64,000 nt of DNA, taken from contig NZ_JAUNOQ010000001.1 in NCBI RefSeq assembly GCF_030531065.1, positions 124,001 to 188,000 of the forward strand. Direction: 5' to 3'. The notes beneath the pieces were generated by a model. The model was not told where the DNA came from. It saw nothing but the letters and a program-made list of their open reading frames with translations, and did no database searches. Of the stretch, positions 24,603 through 32,767 are shown piece by piece; within the stretch, counting starts at the first letter, position 1, and each line of letters begins with the position of its first letter. The position numbers were made by a program, and so were the translations under genes. This DNA comes from Phascolarctobacterium sp. (lineage in GTDB: Bacteria > Bacillota > Negativicutes > Acidaminococcales > Acidaminococcaceae).

Positions 24603-25052
24603 ATGGAATTTGAATTTAATAAAACGACGTTTTTAAAAGTTTATACCGGCGAGGATGTGCTTTATAACGACGTGCCTTTGTATAAGGCTATTCTGCGCGA
24701 AGCGCACAGGTTGGGCCTGGCAGGAGGCACTGTCATTAAGGGCGTTGAAGGCTTCGCTACTAAAATGCGCGGCGTAGGACGCGCTGTCAACACCTTGATC
24801 AGCGGTAACGCTAATTTGCCAGTTATGGTAGAAATTGTGGACAGCCGCGAAAATATCGATAAGATTTTACCATTCTTGGAAAAGAACGCAACTAACGCTT
24901 TGGTGACGATTCAGGAAAGCACCTTTATGGTGACGGATTATATGCGTAAGCGCGGTTATGCCGACCGGATGGTTGGCGCTCCTCCGAAAACGCAAAAAGA
25001 AATAAAGCTGGCGCAGCAAAATTTGCAGGAGCAGCAGCAACAACAGCAGTGA
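24603..25052 (+). CDS. DUF190 family protein
   Basis: 149 residues from ATG 24603, with GGAGGTG upstream; the open frame begins much earlier without support. The fold resembles small PII-like ferredoxin-type proteins: KVYTGEDVLYNDVPLYKAIL, LGLAGGTVIKGVEGF and LPVMVEIVDSRENIDKILPFL are the DUF190 hallmarks. DUF190 proteins often accompany CrcB fluoride exporters, but none is nearby. After the domain is an unusual C-terminal run of glutamines (about six consecutive Gln). Function is unknown. A terminator follows. Confidence 0.82.
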   Translation: MEFEFNKTTFLKVYTGEDVLYNDVPLYKAILREAHRLGLAGGTVIKGVEGFATKMRGVGRAVNTLISGNANLPVMVEIVDSRENIDKILPFLEKNATNALVTIQESTFMVTDYMRKRGYADRMVGAPPKTQKEIKLAQQNLQEQQQQQQ

Positions 25053-25074
25053 AGTAAGAATAAGACGCAAAAAT

Positions 25075-25109
25075 AAAAACCGCAGTCCAGCTTTTGAACT
25101 GCGGTTTTT
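25075..25109 (+). terminator. Intrinsic terminator
   Basis: AAAAACCGCAGT (25075-25086) pairs with ACTGCGGTTTTT (25098-25109). Confidence 0.88.
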
Positions 25110-25135
25110 CGTGATGTTCAGAAAGGAGCGCAAGC

Positions 25136-25648
25136 ATGGAGCAGGAAAAACAGCAGAACGCAGCGGAGGAGGCAAAGACTGTGGAGGTTATCGACGACCG
25201 GATGCGCGAGGAAGAAGCGGAATCGCTGTGCCGTTGGGCGGCAGCCCGCGCCGGGGTAATTGTGGTAGCGCCTTTGCTGGGCACTATGAGCTTGATTGCC
25301 AACGAAATATATCTGATTATAAAATTGGGCAAGGTTTACGGCGAAGAAATCAGCGAGCAGGCGGCTGTCAGCGTGCTGGGCAGCTTGGGCGCGTATTTTG
25401 TCGGCAGTACGCTGACCACCTTGATTCCCTTTGCGCCGCTGCAGATTCCGGTGGCCGTAGGTACTACCTACGCTTTGGGTCGCGTCGTTACCGAATGGCT
25501 CAAGGCCGGGAAGCCCAAGGACATGAGCGCATTTAAAACTGTGTACGAAGACGCTTTGGCCAGCGCCAAGAAAAATATCAATCTGTTCAAGAATAATCCG
25601 AAGAAGGACGAGCCCTTGGGCGACGAGAAAAAACATTATGACATTTAG
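25136..25648 (+). CDS. DUF697-like membrane-associated protein
   Basis: 170 residues. The acidic N-terminal ~35 residues are followed by two hydrophobic stretches (about residues 38-60 and 82-115) and a basic C-terminus. The pattern IVVAPLLGTMSLIANEIYLIIKLGKVYG and the repeated Gly/Ala-rich helix resemble the DUF697 (YcjF-type) domain that is often fused to small GTPases; no GTPase domain is present here. AAGGAGC precedes the ATG. It precedes the FAD-dependent oxidoreductase by 10 nt. Role unknown. Confidence 0.65.
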   Translation: MEQEKQQNAAEEAKTVEVIDDRMREEEAESLCRWAAARAGVIVVAPLLGTMSLIANEIYLIIKLGKVYGEEISEQAAVSVLGSLGAYFVGSTLTTLIPFAPLQIPVAVGTTYALGRVVTEWLKAGKPKDMSAFKTVYEDALASAKKNINLFKNNPKKDEPLGDEKKHYDI

Positions 25649-25658
25649 GAGAATGAGC

Positions 25659-27038
25659 ATGTACGACGTAGCTATTATCGGCGGCGGGCCTGCCGCAATT
25701 TTCGCAGCCTATGAATTTGTGATGAAGTATCCGGAGCTGAAGGTGGCGCTGCTGGAGGCGGGCAACGATATTGACAAACGCTTTTGCCCCTTGGCGGCTA
25801 AAAAAGTTGACCACTGCATTAACTGCAAGCCGTGCAGCATTATGCGCGGCTTTGGCGGCGCCGGCGCTTTTTCCGACGGCAAGTATAATTTCACGACGGA
25901 ATTTGGCGGCTGGCTTAACGAATATCTGCCGGAGGAAGAAGTAATTAAGCTGATCGATTATGTGGACAAGCTGAACTGCCGTCACGGCGCTCCCGGCGAA
26001 TATTTTACCACGAAGAACAGCGATATCGGCCGCAAGGCGCTGCGCTACGATTTGCATTTGCTCAACGCCAAGGTGCGCCATTTGGGAACGGAAAATAATC
26101 TGGTGATTATGGAAAATATTTATAAGTTCCTGCGCGATAAGATTACCATTCGCTGCAATACGGCGGTGGAGGAAATCGTGCGGCTGGAGGACGGTACCTT
26201 CGAGCTGCTTGCGGCTAAGGGCGAAAATGTGCGCTGCAAATATCTCATTGCCGCGCCGGGACGCGCAGGCGCGGAATGGTATACGGAGCAGTGCCGCAAA
26301 ATGGGCCTGAGCTTTATCAATAATCAGGTGGATATCGGCGTGCGCGTCGAGGTTCCCGCCGATGTGTTCAAGCATATTACGGATGAAGTGTACGAGGCGA
26401 AAATTTTGTACCGCACCCAGGTTTATAACGATATGGTGCGCACCTTCTGCATGAATCCTTACGGCTATGTGGTAGCGGAAAATACCGACGGCATTATTAC
26501 TGTCAACGGTCACAGCTACCGCGACCCCAAGCTGCACAGCAAGAATACTAATTTTGCTTTGCTGGTCAGCAGCAAATTTACCGAGCCCTTCCACGAGCCG
26601 CTGCAATACGGCAAGCGCATCGCTTCCTTTTCTAATATGCTGGGCGGCGGCGTTTTGGTGCAGCGCTTCGGCGATTTGGTAAAGGGACGCAGAACTAATG
26701 AAAAGCGGCTGCTCAAGAGCTTTACCAAGCCGACGCTGAGCGCAACGCCGGGAGATTTAAGCTTAGTCTTGCCTAAACGCCAGCTAGATGATATTATTGA
26801 AATGATTTATGCGTTGGATAAGATTGCGCCCGGTATGGCCAATGCCGACACGCTGCTGTACGGCGTGGAGGTGAAATTCTACAGCGCGCGTCTGGAGCTG
26901 GACGGCAATTTGGAAACGAAGATTCCCAATATGTTCGCTGTGGGCGACGGCGCAGGCATTACCCGCGGCCTTAGCCAGGCCAGCGCCAGCGGCGTGTGGG
27001 CGGCAAGAGTTATTGGCCGCCGCGCTGCCGAGAGCTGA
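25659..27038 (+). CDS. NAD(P)/FAD-dependent oxidoreductase of uncharacterised family (COG2509-like)
   Basis: 459 residues from ATG 25659, with AGGAGA at proper spacing; ATG 25653 is too close. N-terminal dinucleotide motif DVAIIGGGPAAIFAAYEF binds FAD. A cysteine pair motif HCINCKPCSIMRGFGGAGAFSDG follows at residues ~50-75, typical of this oxidoreductase family. C-terminal FAD contact is AVGDGAGITRGLSQASASG. The family is conserved in Firmicutes and often described simply as FAD-dependent dehydrogenase; the substrate is unknown. Co-directional with the DUF697-like gene and the small membrane protein downstream. Confidence 0.8.
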   Translation: MYDVAIIGGGPAAIFAAYEFVMKYPELKVALLEAGNDIDKRFCPLAAKKVDHCINCKPCSIMRGFGGAGAFSDGKYNFTTEFGGWLNEYLPEEEVIKLIDYVDKLNCRHGAPGEYFTTKNSDIGRKALRYDLHLLNAKVRHLGTENNLVIMENIYKFLRDKITIRCNTAVEEIVRLEDGTFELLAAKGENVRCKYLIAAPGRAGAEWYTEQCRKMGLSFINNQVDIGVRVEVPADVFKHITDEVYEAKILYRTQVYNDMVRTFCMNPYGYVVAENTDGIITVNGHSYRDPKLHSKNTNFALLVSSKFTEPFHEPLQYGKRIASFSNMLGGGVLVQRFGDLVKGRRTNEKRLLKSFTKPTLSATPGDLSLVLPKRQLDDIIEMIYALDKIAPGMANADTLLYGVEVKFYSARLELDGNLETKIPNMFAVGDGAGITRGLSQASASGVWAARVIGRRAAES

Positions 27039-27079
27039 AAATTTTATCCGCAGGCAATATTAAGGAAGGTGTTTAAAGA

Positions 27080-27463
27080 GTGAATTTTGAATTCTTTGCG
27101 TTCTTGGTGTTTATGTCCTTCGTGTCCTTTAGCGTGGCCTTTTTAGCCTATGGCATGGTAGTGCGCTTTATGGGCAAGGAGAGCTTTGCTTCGCGGCTGG
27201 GTCAGATTATCTTAGTGCCCGCCTGCATCGTTATCTATGATTTTATTACGATGGCCGCGCCCAGCGGCTATCGGTATCTGGTCGGCGGTTTGCCCTTGCT
27301 GGCCTGCGCCGGCATCGCGCTGTACTTCCGTTTCGTTAAGGGCGAAAACTTTGCCGAAGCTAAATCTCCCAGCGAGCTGGCGCAGCTGACAGCGGAGCCG
27401 AAAAAATTCAGCAAAAAATCCGCGCGCATTCACGCCGCAAGAAAAAAACGCGGCGGCAAATAA
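27080..27463 (+). CDS. Small membrane protein with basic C-terminus
   Basis: 127 residues from a GTG start with AAGGAAGG upstream. Three hydrophobic segments (about residues 5-30, 45-62 and 68-85) are followed by a hydrophilic, strongly basic tail rich in Lys and Arg (SKKSARIHAARKKRGGK). No family recognised. It lies 41 nt after the oxidoreductase gene and may be in the same transcript. No terminator is evident before the stress-protein genes. Confidence 0.55.
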   Translation: MNFEFFAFLVFMSFVSFSVAFLAYGMVVRFMGKESFASRLGQIILVPACIVIYDFITMAAPSGYRYLVGGLPLLACAGIALYFRFVKGENFAEAKSPSELAQLTAEPKKFSKKSARIHAARKKRGGK

Positions 27464-27570
27464 AAAAGCAGGAAAAATGCTGCTGCAAACAGAATAATAT
27501 AGTATAAGGATGTTTGAACTGCATCTTTCGTTTGGTAAATAGCTAATTCAACACTATGGAGGTGCTTTAT

Positions 27571-28008
27571 ATGTTTACAAAAATTCTTGTTCCTGTTGAT
27601 GGCAGCGAGGGTTCTTGGAGAGCCTTGTCCACAGCTGTGCAGCTGGGTGAAAAATTTGCCAGCGAGCTGCTGGTGGTAAACGTAATTCAGCCGTATAACA
27701 ACGCCGCTTTGCTGGCAGTTCCTTTAGACCACGCTACGATTACCCAGGGCAATAACGAGCTGGAAAAGGTTGGCGATAAGGTTTTGGAGATGGCCGAAGA
27801 AAGATTGGCTAATTATCCTCATAAAATTGAATTTACTTTGGAGGTAGGGCATCCGTCCGAGCGCATTATCGCTTTGGCTAAAAAGGCTAATGCCGACGCT
27901 ATCGTTATCGGCAGCCGCGGTCTGTCCGGCATTGCCGAATTTTTCCTGGGCAGCGTAAGCTCCAAGGTATCCCAGTATGCCAGCGTTCCCGTGCTCATTG
28001 TGAAATAA
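27571..28008 (+). CDS. Universal stress protein UspA family, first of a tandem pair
   Basis: 145 residues from ATG 27571 (GGAGGTG upstream). N-terminal KILVPVDGSEGSWRAL and the ATP-binding signature near the C-terminus, GSRGLSGIAEFFLGSVSSKV, followed by PVLIVK, match ATP-binding Usp proteins (G-2x-G-9x-G-S/T). Cytoplasmic dimer thought to respond to starvation or stress. The next gene starts one base after its stop and encodes a diverged paralogue. Confidence 0.9.
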   Translation: MFTKILVPVDGSEGSWRALSTAVQLGEKFASELLVVNVIQPYNNAALLAVPLDHATITQGNNELEKVGDKVLEMAEERLANYPHKIEFTLEVGHPSERIIALAKKANADAIVIGSRGLSGIAEFFLGSVSSKVSQYASVPVLIVK

Positions 28009-28009
28009 A

Positions 28010-28426
28010 ATGCTGCGCCGCATTTTAGTACCAATCGACGGTACGGATTATTCGTGGAGAGCGTTGGAATACGCCTGCGCTTTAGTTTCGCTGAGCGGAG
28101 GCAGCCTGGTGGTTATGACGGTTGCTTCGGGACATCATGCGCAGCCTGTCGTTGCAGCCGACGGCGATTGCCTGTACGCCCAGATAGGAGACGAGGTGCT
28201 GGATTCGGCTCACGCTATGATGCTGGCGAAAAATATCGACTGTACCTATTTACTGGAAAACGGCGGCAATATTGCCGAAAATATTCTGCATACGGTGCAG
28301 GAGGAAAAATGCGACGGCATCGTTTTGGGCAGCCGCGGCATGGGTGTGCTGGAGGGGTTGTTCCGCAGCAGCGTCAGTCAGGTAGTGCTGGAGGGCGCGA
28401 CAGTACCCGTAACAATTGTAAAGTAA
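28010..28426 (+). CDS. Universal stress protein UspA family, second of a tandem pair
   Basis: 138 residues. Begins RRILVPIDGTDYSWRALEYA and ends with LGSRGMGVLEGLFRSSVSQV and VPVTIVK, so the ATP-binding signature is present. The two neighbours probably arose by duplication and may form heterodimers. Its start is one base after the stop of the first Usp gene. A terminator follows directly. Confidence 0.9.
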   Translation: MLRRILVPIDGTDYSWRALEYACALVSLSGGSLVVMTVASGHHAQPVVAADGDCLYAQIGDEVLDSAHAMMLAKNIDCTYLLENGGNIAENILHTVQEEKCDGIVLGSRGMGVLEGLFRSSVSQVVLEGATVPVTIVK

Positions 28427-28432
28427 AAAGAC

Positions 28433-28474
28433 AAAGCACAAGGAGAAGCGAAATGCTTTCCCTTGTGCTTTTTT
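28433..28474 (+). terminator. Intrinsic terminator of the usp pair
   Basis: AAAGCACAAGG (28433-28443) pairs with CCTTGTGCTTT (28461-28471), followed by T residues. Confidence 0.85.
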
Positions 28475-28489
28475 GCGTCCTGGCTTACA

Positions 28490-28518
28490 TAGACAAGCAG
28501 CGTTAAAAGTGCTATATT
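28490..28518 (+). promoter_or_regulatory. Promoter of the EamA transporter gene
   Basis: TAGACA at 28490-28495 and TATATT at 28513-28518, 17-nt spacer. Confidence 0.5.
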
Positions 28519-28550
28519 AAGATTGCATTAAGAGTAAGGAGCTTGATAGT

Positions 28551-29423
28551 ATGCTAAAGGGCGTTATCTTGATTGTCTGCGCCGCTACCTGTTGGGGCAT
28601 GGGAGGCGTGTCAGGACAATATTTATTTGAATATCATCAAGTTGATTCCGTGTGGCTGGTTATGGTGCGCCAGATTATCGGCGGCCTGCTGTTTTTGGGT
28701 TATGCCGCGCTGGTGCAAAAGCAAAACGTAGTGCGGGCTTTGTTGGACAATAGCAAAGATTTAGTGGAGTTTTCGTTTTTAGGCATCTTAGGCGCGCAGC
28801 TTGGCTTTTATTACAGCATCACTTTGTGTAACGCCGCGACGGCGACGGTGCTGCAATACATGGCGCCTATTTACGTTATGCTGTGGATGAGTTATAAGAA
28901 TCGCCGCTGGCCGGAAGGACGCGAGCTTGTCGGCATTATCGGCGCGGTGACGGGCGTTTTTCTAATCGCTACGCACGGCAGCCTGGACAGCCTGGCGCTG
29001 TCGCCCGCCGCCCTGGTTATCGGCCTCGTATCGGCAATGTCCTACGCTTATTACAGCATTAAACCGGTGGAGATGCTGAAAAAATATTATGCGACTATTA
29101 TTATCGGCTGGGGACAGCTGCTGTCGGGTTTGTTTTTGATTTTGTGGCGCAACCCTTTCGCTCCTGTCGGCGACTGGGATTGGCGAGCCCTGCTGGCGGT
29201 GGGCTATTTGATTTTGGGCGCGACTATCGCCAGCTACGCTTTGTATTTGCAGGGGTTGAAGATAGTAGGGCCTACGAAGGCCAGCCTGATATCCTGCGCC
29301 GAACCGCTGGCGTCGATTATTTCCGTAGTTTTGCTGTTGGATACTAAACTGCTGCCGCCGGATTTAATCGGCATGGGCTGCATTATTTTTACGGTGCTGA
29401 TGCTGTCGCTGCCGAAGAAGTAA
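28551..29423 (+). CDS. EamA-family drug/metabolite transporter
   Basis: 290 residues with about ten hydrophobic helices arranged as two EamA repeats (residues ~1-138 and ~150-288). The second-repeat signature LKIVGPTKASLISCAEPLAS is typical of the family. Predicted inner-membrane exporter of amino acids or other small metabolites; the substrate is unknown. Monocistronic. The gap 29424-29559 has no visible gene or strong terminator. A second EamA gene lies at 51669-52535. Confidence 0.85.
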   Translation: MLKGVILIVCAATCWGMGGVSGQYLFEYHQVDSVWLVMVRQIIGGLLFLGYAALVQKQNVVRALLDNSKDLVEFSFLGILGAQLGFYYSITLCNAATATVLQYMAPIYVMLWMSYKNRRWPEGRELVGIIGAVTGVFLIATHGSLDSLALSPAALVIGLVSAMSYAYYSIKPVEMLKKYYATIIIGWGQLLSGLFLILWRNPFAPVGDWDWRALLAVGYLILGATIASYALYLQGLKIVGPTKASLISCAEPLASIISVVLLLDTKLLPPDLIGMGCIIFTVLMLSLPKK

Positions 29424-29559
29424 AGATGAAATAGCTGATAAAGCTTGGATTCAGAATCATAAAGTTAGGCTTATACCTGTGATTGATGAATAGACGCAGT
29501 GGTGACAGAGCGGCAGTAAACATGGTAAAATATTATTAAAAATAAACGGAGGCGGTACG

Positions 29560-29769
29560 ATGACGCAGGCAACCTATAAGTACAAATACGGTCATGGCTA
29601 CAAAGCTTTTACCTTGGAGAAGGAGCAAAAGCTTGCTAAGGATTTGCTGTTTGAAGCTGTGGACGATGTGGACGAGGCGATCGCTTTGGCTGAAAAATAT
29701 GTGGGCGAAGATTACAAAATTATTTTGATGCCGCAGGGCAGTTTAACCGTACCAGTTTTGAAAAAATAG
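29560..29769 (+). CDS. Small hypothetical protein (69 aa)
   Basis: A 69-residue protein with GGAGGCGG 7-8 nt before the ATG and normal codon use. It is rich in Lys, Asp and Glu. The end, EKYVGEDYKIILMPQGSLTVPVL, resembles the last strand region of LarA/DUF2088 (lactate racemase-like) proteins, where a GxDxxVxxxPxGxxTxP pattern occurs. No other part of LarA is present. It may be a free-standing conserved domain or a remnant. It precedes the promoter of the XRE regulator. Confidence 0.55.
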   Translation: MTQATYKYKYGHGYKAFTLEKEQKLAKDLLFEAVDDVDEAIALAEKYVGEDYKIILMPQGSLTVPVLKK

Positions 29770-29803
29770 GGACGCTTTCGTAAAATTTTTTCACGTATAA
29801 AGC

Positions 29804-29832
29804 TTGCCTTTTACTTTGTTTTCGGATATAAT
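29804..29832 (+). promoter_or_regulatory. Promoter of the XRE regulator gene
   Basis: TTGCCT at 29804-29809 and TATAAT at 29827-29832, 17-nt spacer. Confidence 0.65.
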
Positions 29833-29880
29833 TATAGCGTTGTTACACGAAGTTTAGTTAAACAGAAGGAGAGAGCTTTT

Positions 29881-30303
29881 GTGAAGTTAGACATTGATTA
29901 TAAGGCTATCGGCCTGCGGATTAAGGCTGCGCGTGCGCGTAAGGGTTTAACCCAAGGGAATATAGCTGGCTTAACCGGTTTGTCGACTCCGCATATCAGC
30001 AATATAGAAACTGGTAATACTAAGTTGGGCCTGCCTACGATTATTCATCTGGCCAATGTGCTGGATGTGTCGGTAGATGAGCTGTTGTGTGATAATATTC
30101 ATCGTAGCGAGCAAATTTATTGCAACGAGCTGTCCGAGCTGCTTAAAGGCTGTTCTGTGGATGAGCTGCATATTATTTCCGAGCTGGCTAAGGTCATCAA
30201 AAAATCCGGCATCAACAGCGCGAAGAAGGCAAGAAAGCGCCGCACTAAGGCAGAGATGGCCGCGGCTAAGGCTGCCGAAGGCGAAGTGCCCCAGAAATCT
30301 TAA
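29881..30303 (+). CDS. XRE-family HTH transcriptional regulator
   Basis: 140 residues from a GTG start with GGAGAG upstream. The HTH_3 domain spans about residues 7-65: IGLRIKAARARKGLTQGNIA, LTGLSTPHISNIETGNTKLG, LPTIIHLANVLDVSVDELL. A linker helix and a very basic, Ala/Lys-rich C-terminus follow (KKARKRRTKAEMAAAKAAEG). The domain arrangement resembles SinR-like or SlrR-like repressors that act as dimers. Targets are unknown. The tRNA-Thr gene lies 19 nt downstream and may be co-transcribed. Confidence 0.88.
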   Translation: MKLDIDYKAIGLRIKAARARKGLTQGNIAGLTGLSTPHISNIETGNTKLGLPTIIHLANVLDVSVDELLCDNIHRSEQIYCNELSELLKGCSVDELHIISELAKVIKKSGINSAKKARKRRTKAEMAAAKAAEGEVPQKS

Positions 30304-30321
30304 TAACCGTATACTTTCCAT

Positions 30322-30397
30322 GCTACTGTAGCTCAGTTGGTAGAGCAGCTGATTCGTAATCAGCAGGTCGCAGGTTCGAGTCCCGTCAGTAGCTCCA
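30322..30397 (+). tRNA. tRNA-Thr (anticodon CGT)
   Basis: Acceptor GCTACTG pairs with CAGTAGC, followed by T and encoded CCA. The anticodon arm CTGA-TTCGTAA-TCAG gives anticodon CGT, reading ACG. The T arm contains GGTTCGAGTCC. No separate promoter is seen between the XRE gene and this tRNA. Confidence 0.94.
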
Positions 30398-30403
30398 ATG
30401 CAA

Positions 30404-30434
30404 AACCGCCCCTAGACTGCGTCTAGGGGCTTTT
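30404..30434 (+). terminator. Intrinsic terminator of tRNA-Thr
   Basis: GCCCCTAGAC (30408-30417) pairs perfectly with GTCTAGGGGC (30421-30430), followed by TTTT. Confidence 0.88.
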
Positions 30435-30522
30435 CTAATAAACGGACAACGCTGAAAAAGCGCTTTAGTGTCTTAATTTGTGTCTTGCTGTATAAACTAT
30501 ATCAAAAGGAAGACGATTTTTG

Positions 30523-31134
30523 ATGAAAAAAATTTTAGTTACGGGGTTCGACCCCTTCGCTCACTATCATATAAACCCTTCATGGGAAGCAGTACGCCGA
30601 CTACCGGACAAGATTGGCGATTTTTTGGTTAGCAAGCTGTTATTACCAAATATTTACGATCTTGCCGGGCGCATGGTGCTGGAACAGGCGGAGATGCTTC
30701 AGCCGGACGTTATTCTGCTTACCGGCATGGACAGCGGCAGCAGTAAGCTGCATATTGATACGGTGGCGGTAAATTTACGCGACGCTTTGTTGGAAGATAA
30801 TTTGGGGCATAAGCCGTGGAATGAGCCTGTTGTACCCGGCGGCCCTGCCGCCTATTTTGCTACTATTCCGGCTCACGATTTAGTGCGACGCTTGCAGGCC
30901 GAAAATGTGCATGTGCATCTTGGCTATACTGTAGGCGGCTATGTGTGCAACGATGTGTTTTATCTTGCAGCGCACCGCTTTGCCGGGACGAATGTGAAGG
31001 TTGGCTTCGCGCATGTGCCTATATTGCCGCAGATGGTTTTGGATGATAGTTTGGCCATGCCGTTAGAAAAAACTATAGAAGATTTGGAACGCATTATCAG
31101 CTGTTTATCTGCGTTGTTAGCGGAACGCTCTTAG
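30523..31134 (+). CDS. Pyrrolidone-carboxylate peptidase-like protein
   Basis: 203 residues from ATG 30523. Peptidase family C15, which removes N-terminal pyroglutamate. The family start ILVTGFDPFAHYHINPSWEA, the nucleophile Cys in YVCNDVFYLAAHRF and the catalytic His in VGFAHVPILPQM are present. The position of the usual catalytic Glu (family ITIERVAIN) reads LHIDTVAVN, an Asp, and the neighbouring glycine-rich segment is TGMDSGSSK rather than GxAGGR. Activity may therefore be altered. The 3' end overlaps the convergent pth gene by 38 nt. Confidence 0.8.
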   Translation: MKKILVTGFDPFAHYHINPSWEAVRRLPDKIGDFLVSKLLLPNIYDLAGRMVLEQAEMLQPDVILLTGMDSGSSKLHIDTVAVNLRDALLEDNLGHKPWNEPVVPGGPAAYFATIPAHDLVRRLQAENVHVHLGYTVGGYVCNDVFYLAAHRFAGTNVKVGFAHVPILPQMVLDDSLAMPLEKTIEDLERIISCLSALLAERS

Positions 31135-31729
31135 CATTTTGCTCATCCTGTTCTTTGGAATGCTTTTTCTTATTATAGGCTTGCATAACTTGCTCGATAT
31201 CGCCCGTTTTCGCCCACTCCTGCAAAGCGTCGGCCATTTCCTGCACGGCCTGTTCGATAGTTTTTTTATCCTCGCCCTGAAATTGGTGCAGCACGTGGCT
31301 GATAACGGCCTGGTTATTGCGGGCGGGATGCCCGATGCCAATTTTAAAACGGGCAAAGTCGCTGGTTCCTAAATGCTCGATGATGGATTTCAAGCCGTTG
31401 TGGCCGCCTGCGCTGCCTTTGCGGCGAATGCGCAGCTGTCCTACGGGCATATCCATATCGTCCTGAATAACGGCGATATCATCCGGCGCGATATGATAGA
31501 AATTGGCGTAAGCGCCGACGGCGACGCCGCTAAGGTTCATATAGGTGGTGGGTTTGATAATTAAAATTTTTTCGGGGGCGCGGTATTCGGCGCAGTAAGC
31601 GTTGCGCTCCTCCTTGCCGAAGGCTACGCCGTAGCGCCTGGCCAGCTCGTCCGCTACCATAAAGCCGATGTTGTGGCGGGTATTGGCATATTCGCGCCCG
31701 ATATTGCCCAAACCGACGATGAGTTTCAT
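31097..31729 (-). CDS. pth: Peptidyl-tRNA hydrolase
   Basis: 210 residues from ATG 31729 with AAGGAG upstream; the frame opens 123 nt earlier without support. Motifs: KLIVGLGNIGREYANTRHNIGF with the catalytic His, KPTTYMNLSGVAV, DDMDMPVGQLRIRRKGSAGGHNGLKSI. The enzyme recycles peptidyl-tRNAs released by stalled ribosomes. A hydrophilic C-terminal extension of about 25 residues (KKKHSKEQDEQNAKS) goes beyond the usual ~185 residues and overlaps the convergent peptidase gene. Last gene of the minus-strand house-keeping block. Confidence 0.93.
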   Translation of the reverse strand: MKLIVGLGNIGREYANTRHNIGFMVADELARRYGVAFGKEERNAYCAEYRAPEKILIIKPTTYMNLSGVAVGAYANFYHIAPDDIAVIQDDMDMPVGQLRIRRKGSAGGHNGLKSIIEHLGTSDFARFKIGIGHPARNNQAVISHVLHQFQGEDKKTIEQAVQEMADALQEWAKTGDIEQVMQAYNKKKHSKEQDEQNAKSVPLTTQINS

Positions 31730-31838
31730 TATTTTTTTCTCCTTTATAGCTGATTTAATATTGAGTAAATGATGGTGTGGAAACTTTGTAGTAGCATTTA
31801 TGATTGTTTTAGAGGGAATTAGAGGTTTTAGCTCATAA

Positions 31839-31922
31839 GTGCTTAGAACCATAGAAGCAAGGGTGCAGTTGCCTGCGCTTATGCTGACAAATTTTACCGC
31901 AAGCTTCGTTATGGTTCTGCAC
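31839..31922. other. 84-nt imperfect inverted repeat between pth and the deacetylase gene
   Basis: GTGC-TT-AGAACCATA-GAAGC (from 31839) is complementary to GCTTC-GT-TATGGTTCT-GCAC (to 31922), an 18-bp stem with two 2-nt bulges. The 31730-31974 gap contains no other gene-like feature. Its AT-rich flanks and lack of a T run argue against a simple terminator; it may be a structured RNA or remnant element. Confidence 0.5.
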
Positions 31923-31974
31923 GCAATGAGCGTTAAAAAACCGGAGTTGACCGAGGAAATATCATAAATGCTTT

Positions 31975-32760
31975 TTAGTGTACTAATTCTTCTATTGTGA
32001 CAAATTCATAACCCTCGGCTTGTAAGCGGTCGATGATTTGCGCTGTGGCGGCGACGGTTTGCTCGCGGGGAGCCGCTTGCTTAGGGCTGTCGCCGTCGTG
32101 CAGCAGGACGATAGCGCCGGGCTCCGCGCTGCTGCAAACGCGGTTGACGATTTGCGCTACGCCGGGGTTAGTCCAATCGCGGGGGATGACGCTCCAGTTG
32201 ACGGCCTGCAGCCCGGCTTCTTGCATAGTTTGCAAAACGAGCCAGTCCTTAAAACCGTGGGGAGGGCGCATATAGTGCACGGGTTGTCCGGTCAATTGCT
32301 CCAGCGTGCGCTTGCCGTAGGCGATATTTTCTTTTAGCTGCGCCGGTGCAAGCTTGAGCAAGTCTTGGTGATAGCCTGCGTGCAGGGCGATTTGGTGCCC
32401 CTGGCTTTGCACTAAGCGTACCACTTCGGGGTGACGGGCGGCATTTTCGCCGACCATAAAGAAGGTGGCGCGTACTTTTTTGGCCGCTAATACCTGCAGT
32501 AAATTTTGCGTGTAGGGCGGGTAGGGGCCGTCGTCGAAGGTGAGCGCGATTTGCTTGCGTTCGCTGTTGCCGTGCGTTAAGACGTTGCCGTAAAAGCTGT
32601 TGCCGGGCAGCACGGCCAAAAGCAGCAGTACGCCGCTGAGCAGCATACAGGCGGCAGTAAGCAGGGCGGCAGTGCGCCGCTGCAGTTTGCCTAAGCGCCC
32701 CAGCCACAGCAGCGCTGTGCTCAGCAAAGCGCCAGTGATAATAATATAGATAATTCTCAT
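31975..32760 (-). CDS. Polysaccharide deacetylase (NodB homology domain)
   Basis: 261 residues. Two N-terminal hydrophobic segments (about residues 3-20 and 30-52) anchor it in the membrane. The NodB domain shows LTFDDGPYPPYTQ (catalytic and metal Asp), HQIALHAGYHQDL (metal His pair, a variant of HSxxH), YMRPPHGFKDW (RPP motif) and LLHDGD near the end. Such enzymes de-N-acetylate peptidoglycan or other envelope glycans in the periplasm. Located between pth and prs on the minus strand; a terminator lies between it and prs. Confidence 0.88.
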   Translation of the reverse strand: MRIIYIIITGALLSTALLWLGRLGKLQRRTAALLTAACMLLSGVLLLLAVLPGNSFYGNVLTHGNSERKQIALTFDDGPYPPYTQNLLQVLAAKKVRATFFMVGENAARHPEVVRLVQSQGHQIALHAGYHQDLLKLAPAQLKENIAYGKRTLEQLTGQPVHYMRPPHGFKDWLVLQTMQEAGLQAVNWSVIPRDWTNPGVAQIVNRVCSSAEPGAIVLLHDGDSPKQAAPREQTVAATAQIIDRLQAEGYEFVTIEELVH

Positions 32761-32767
32761 AGCGTTT

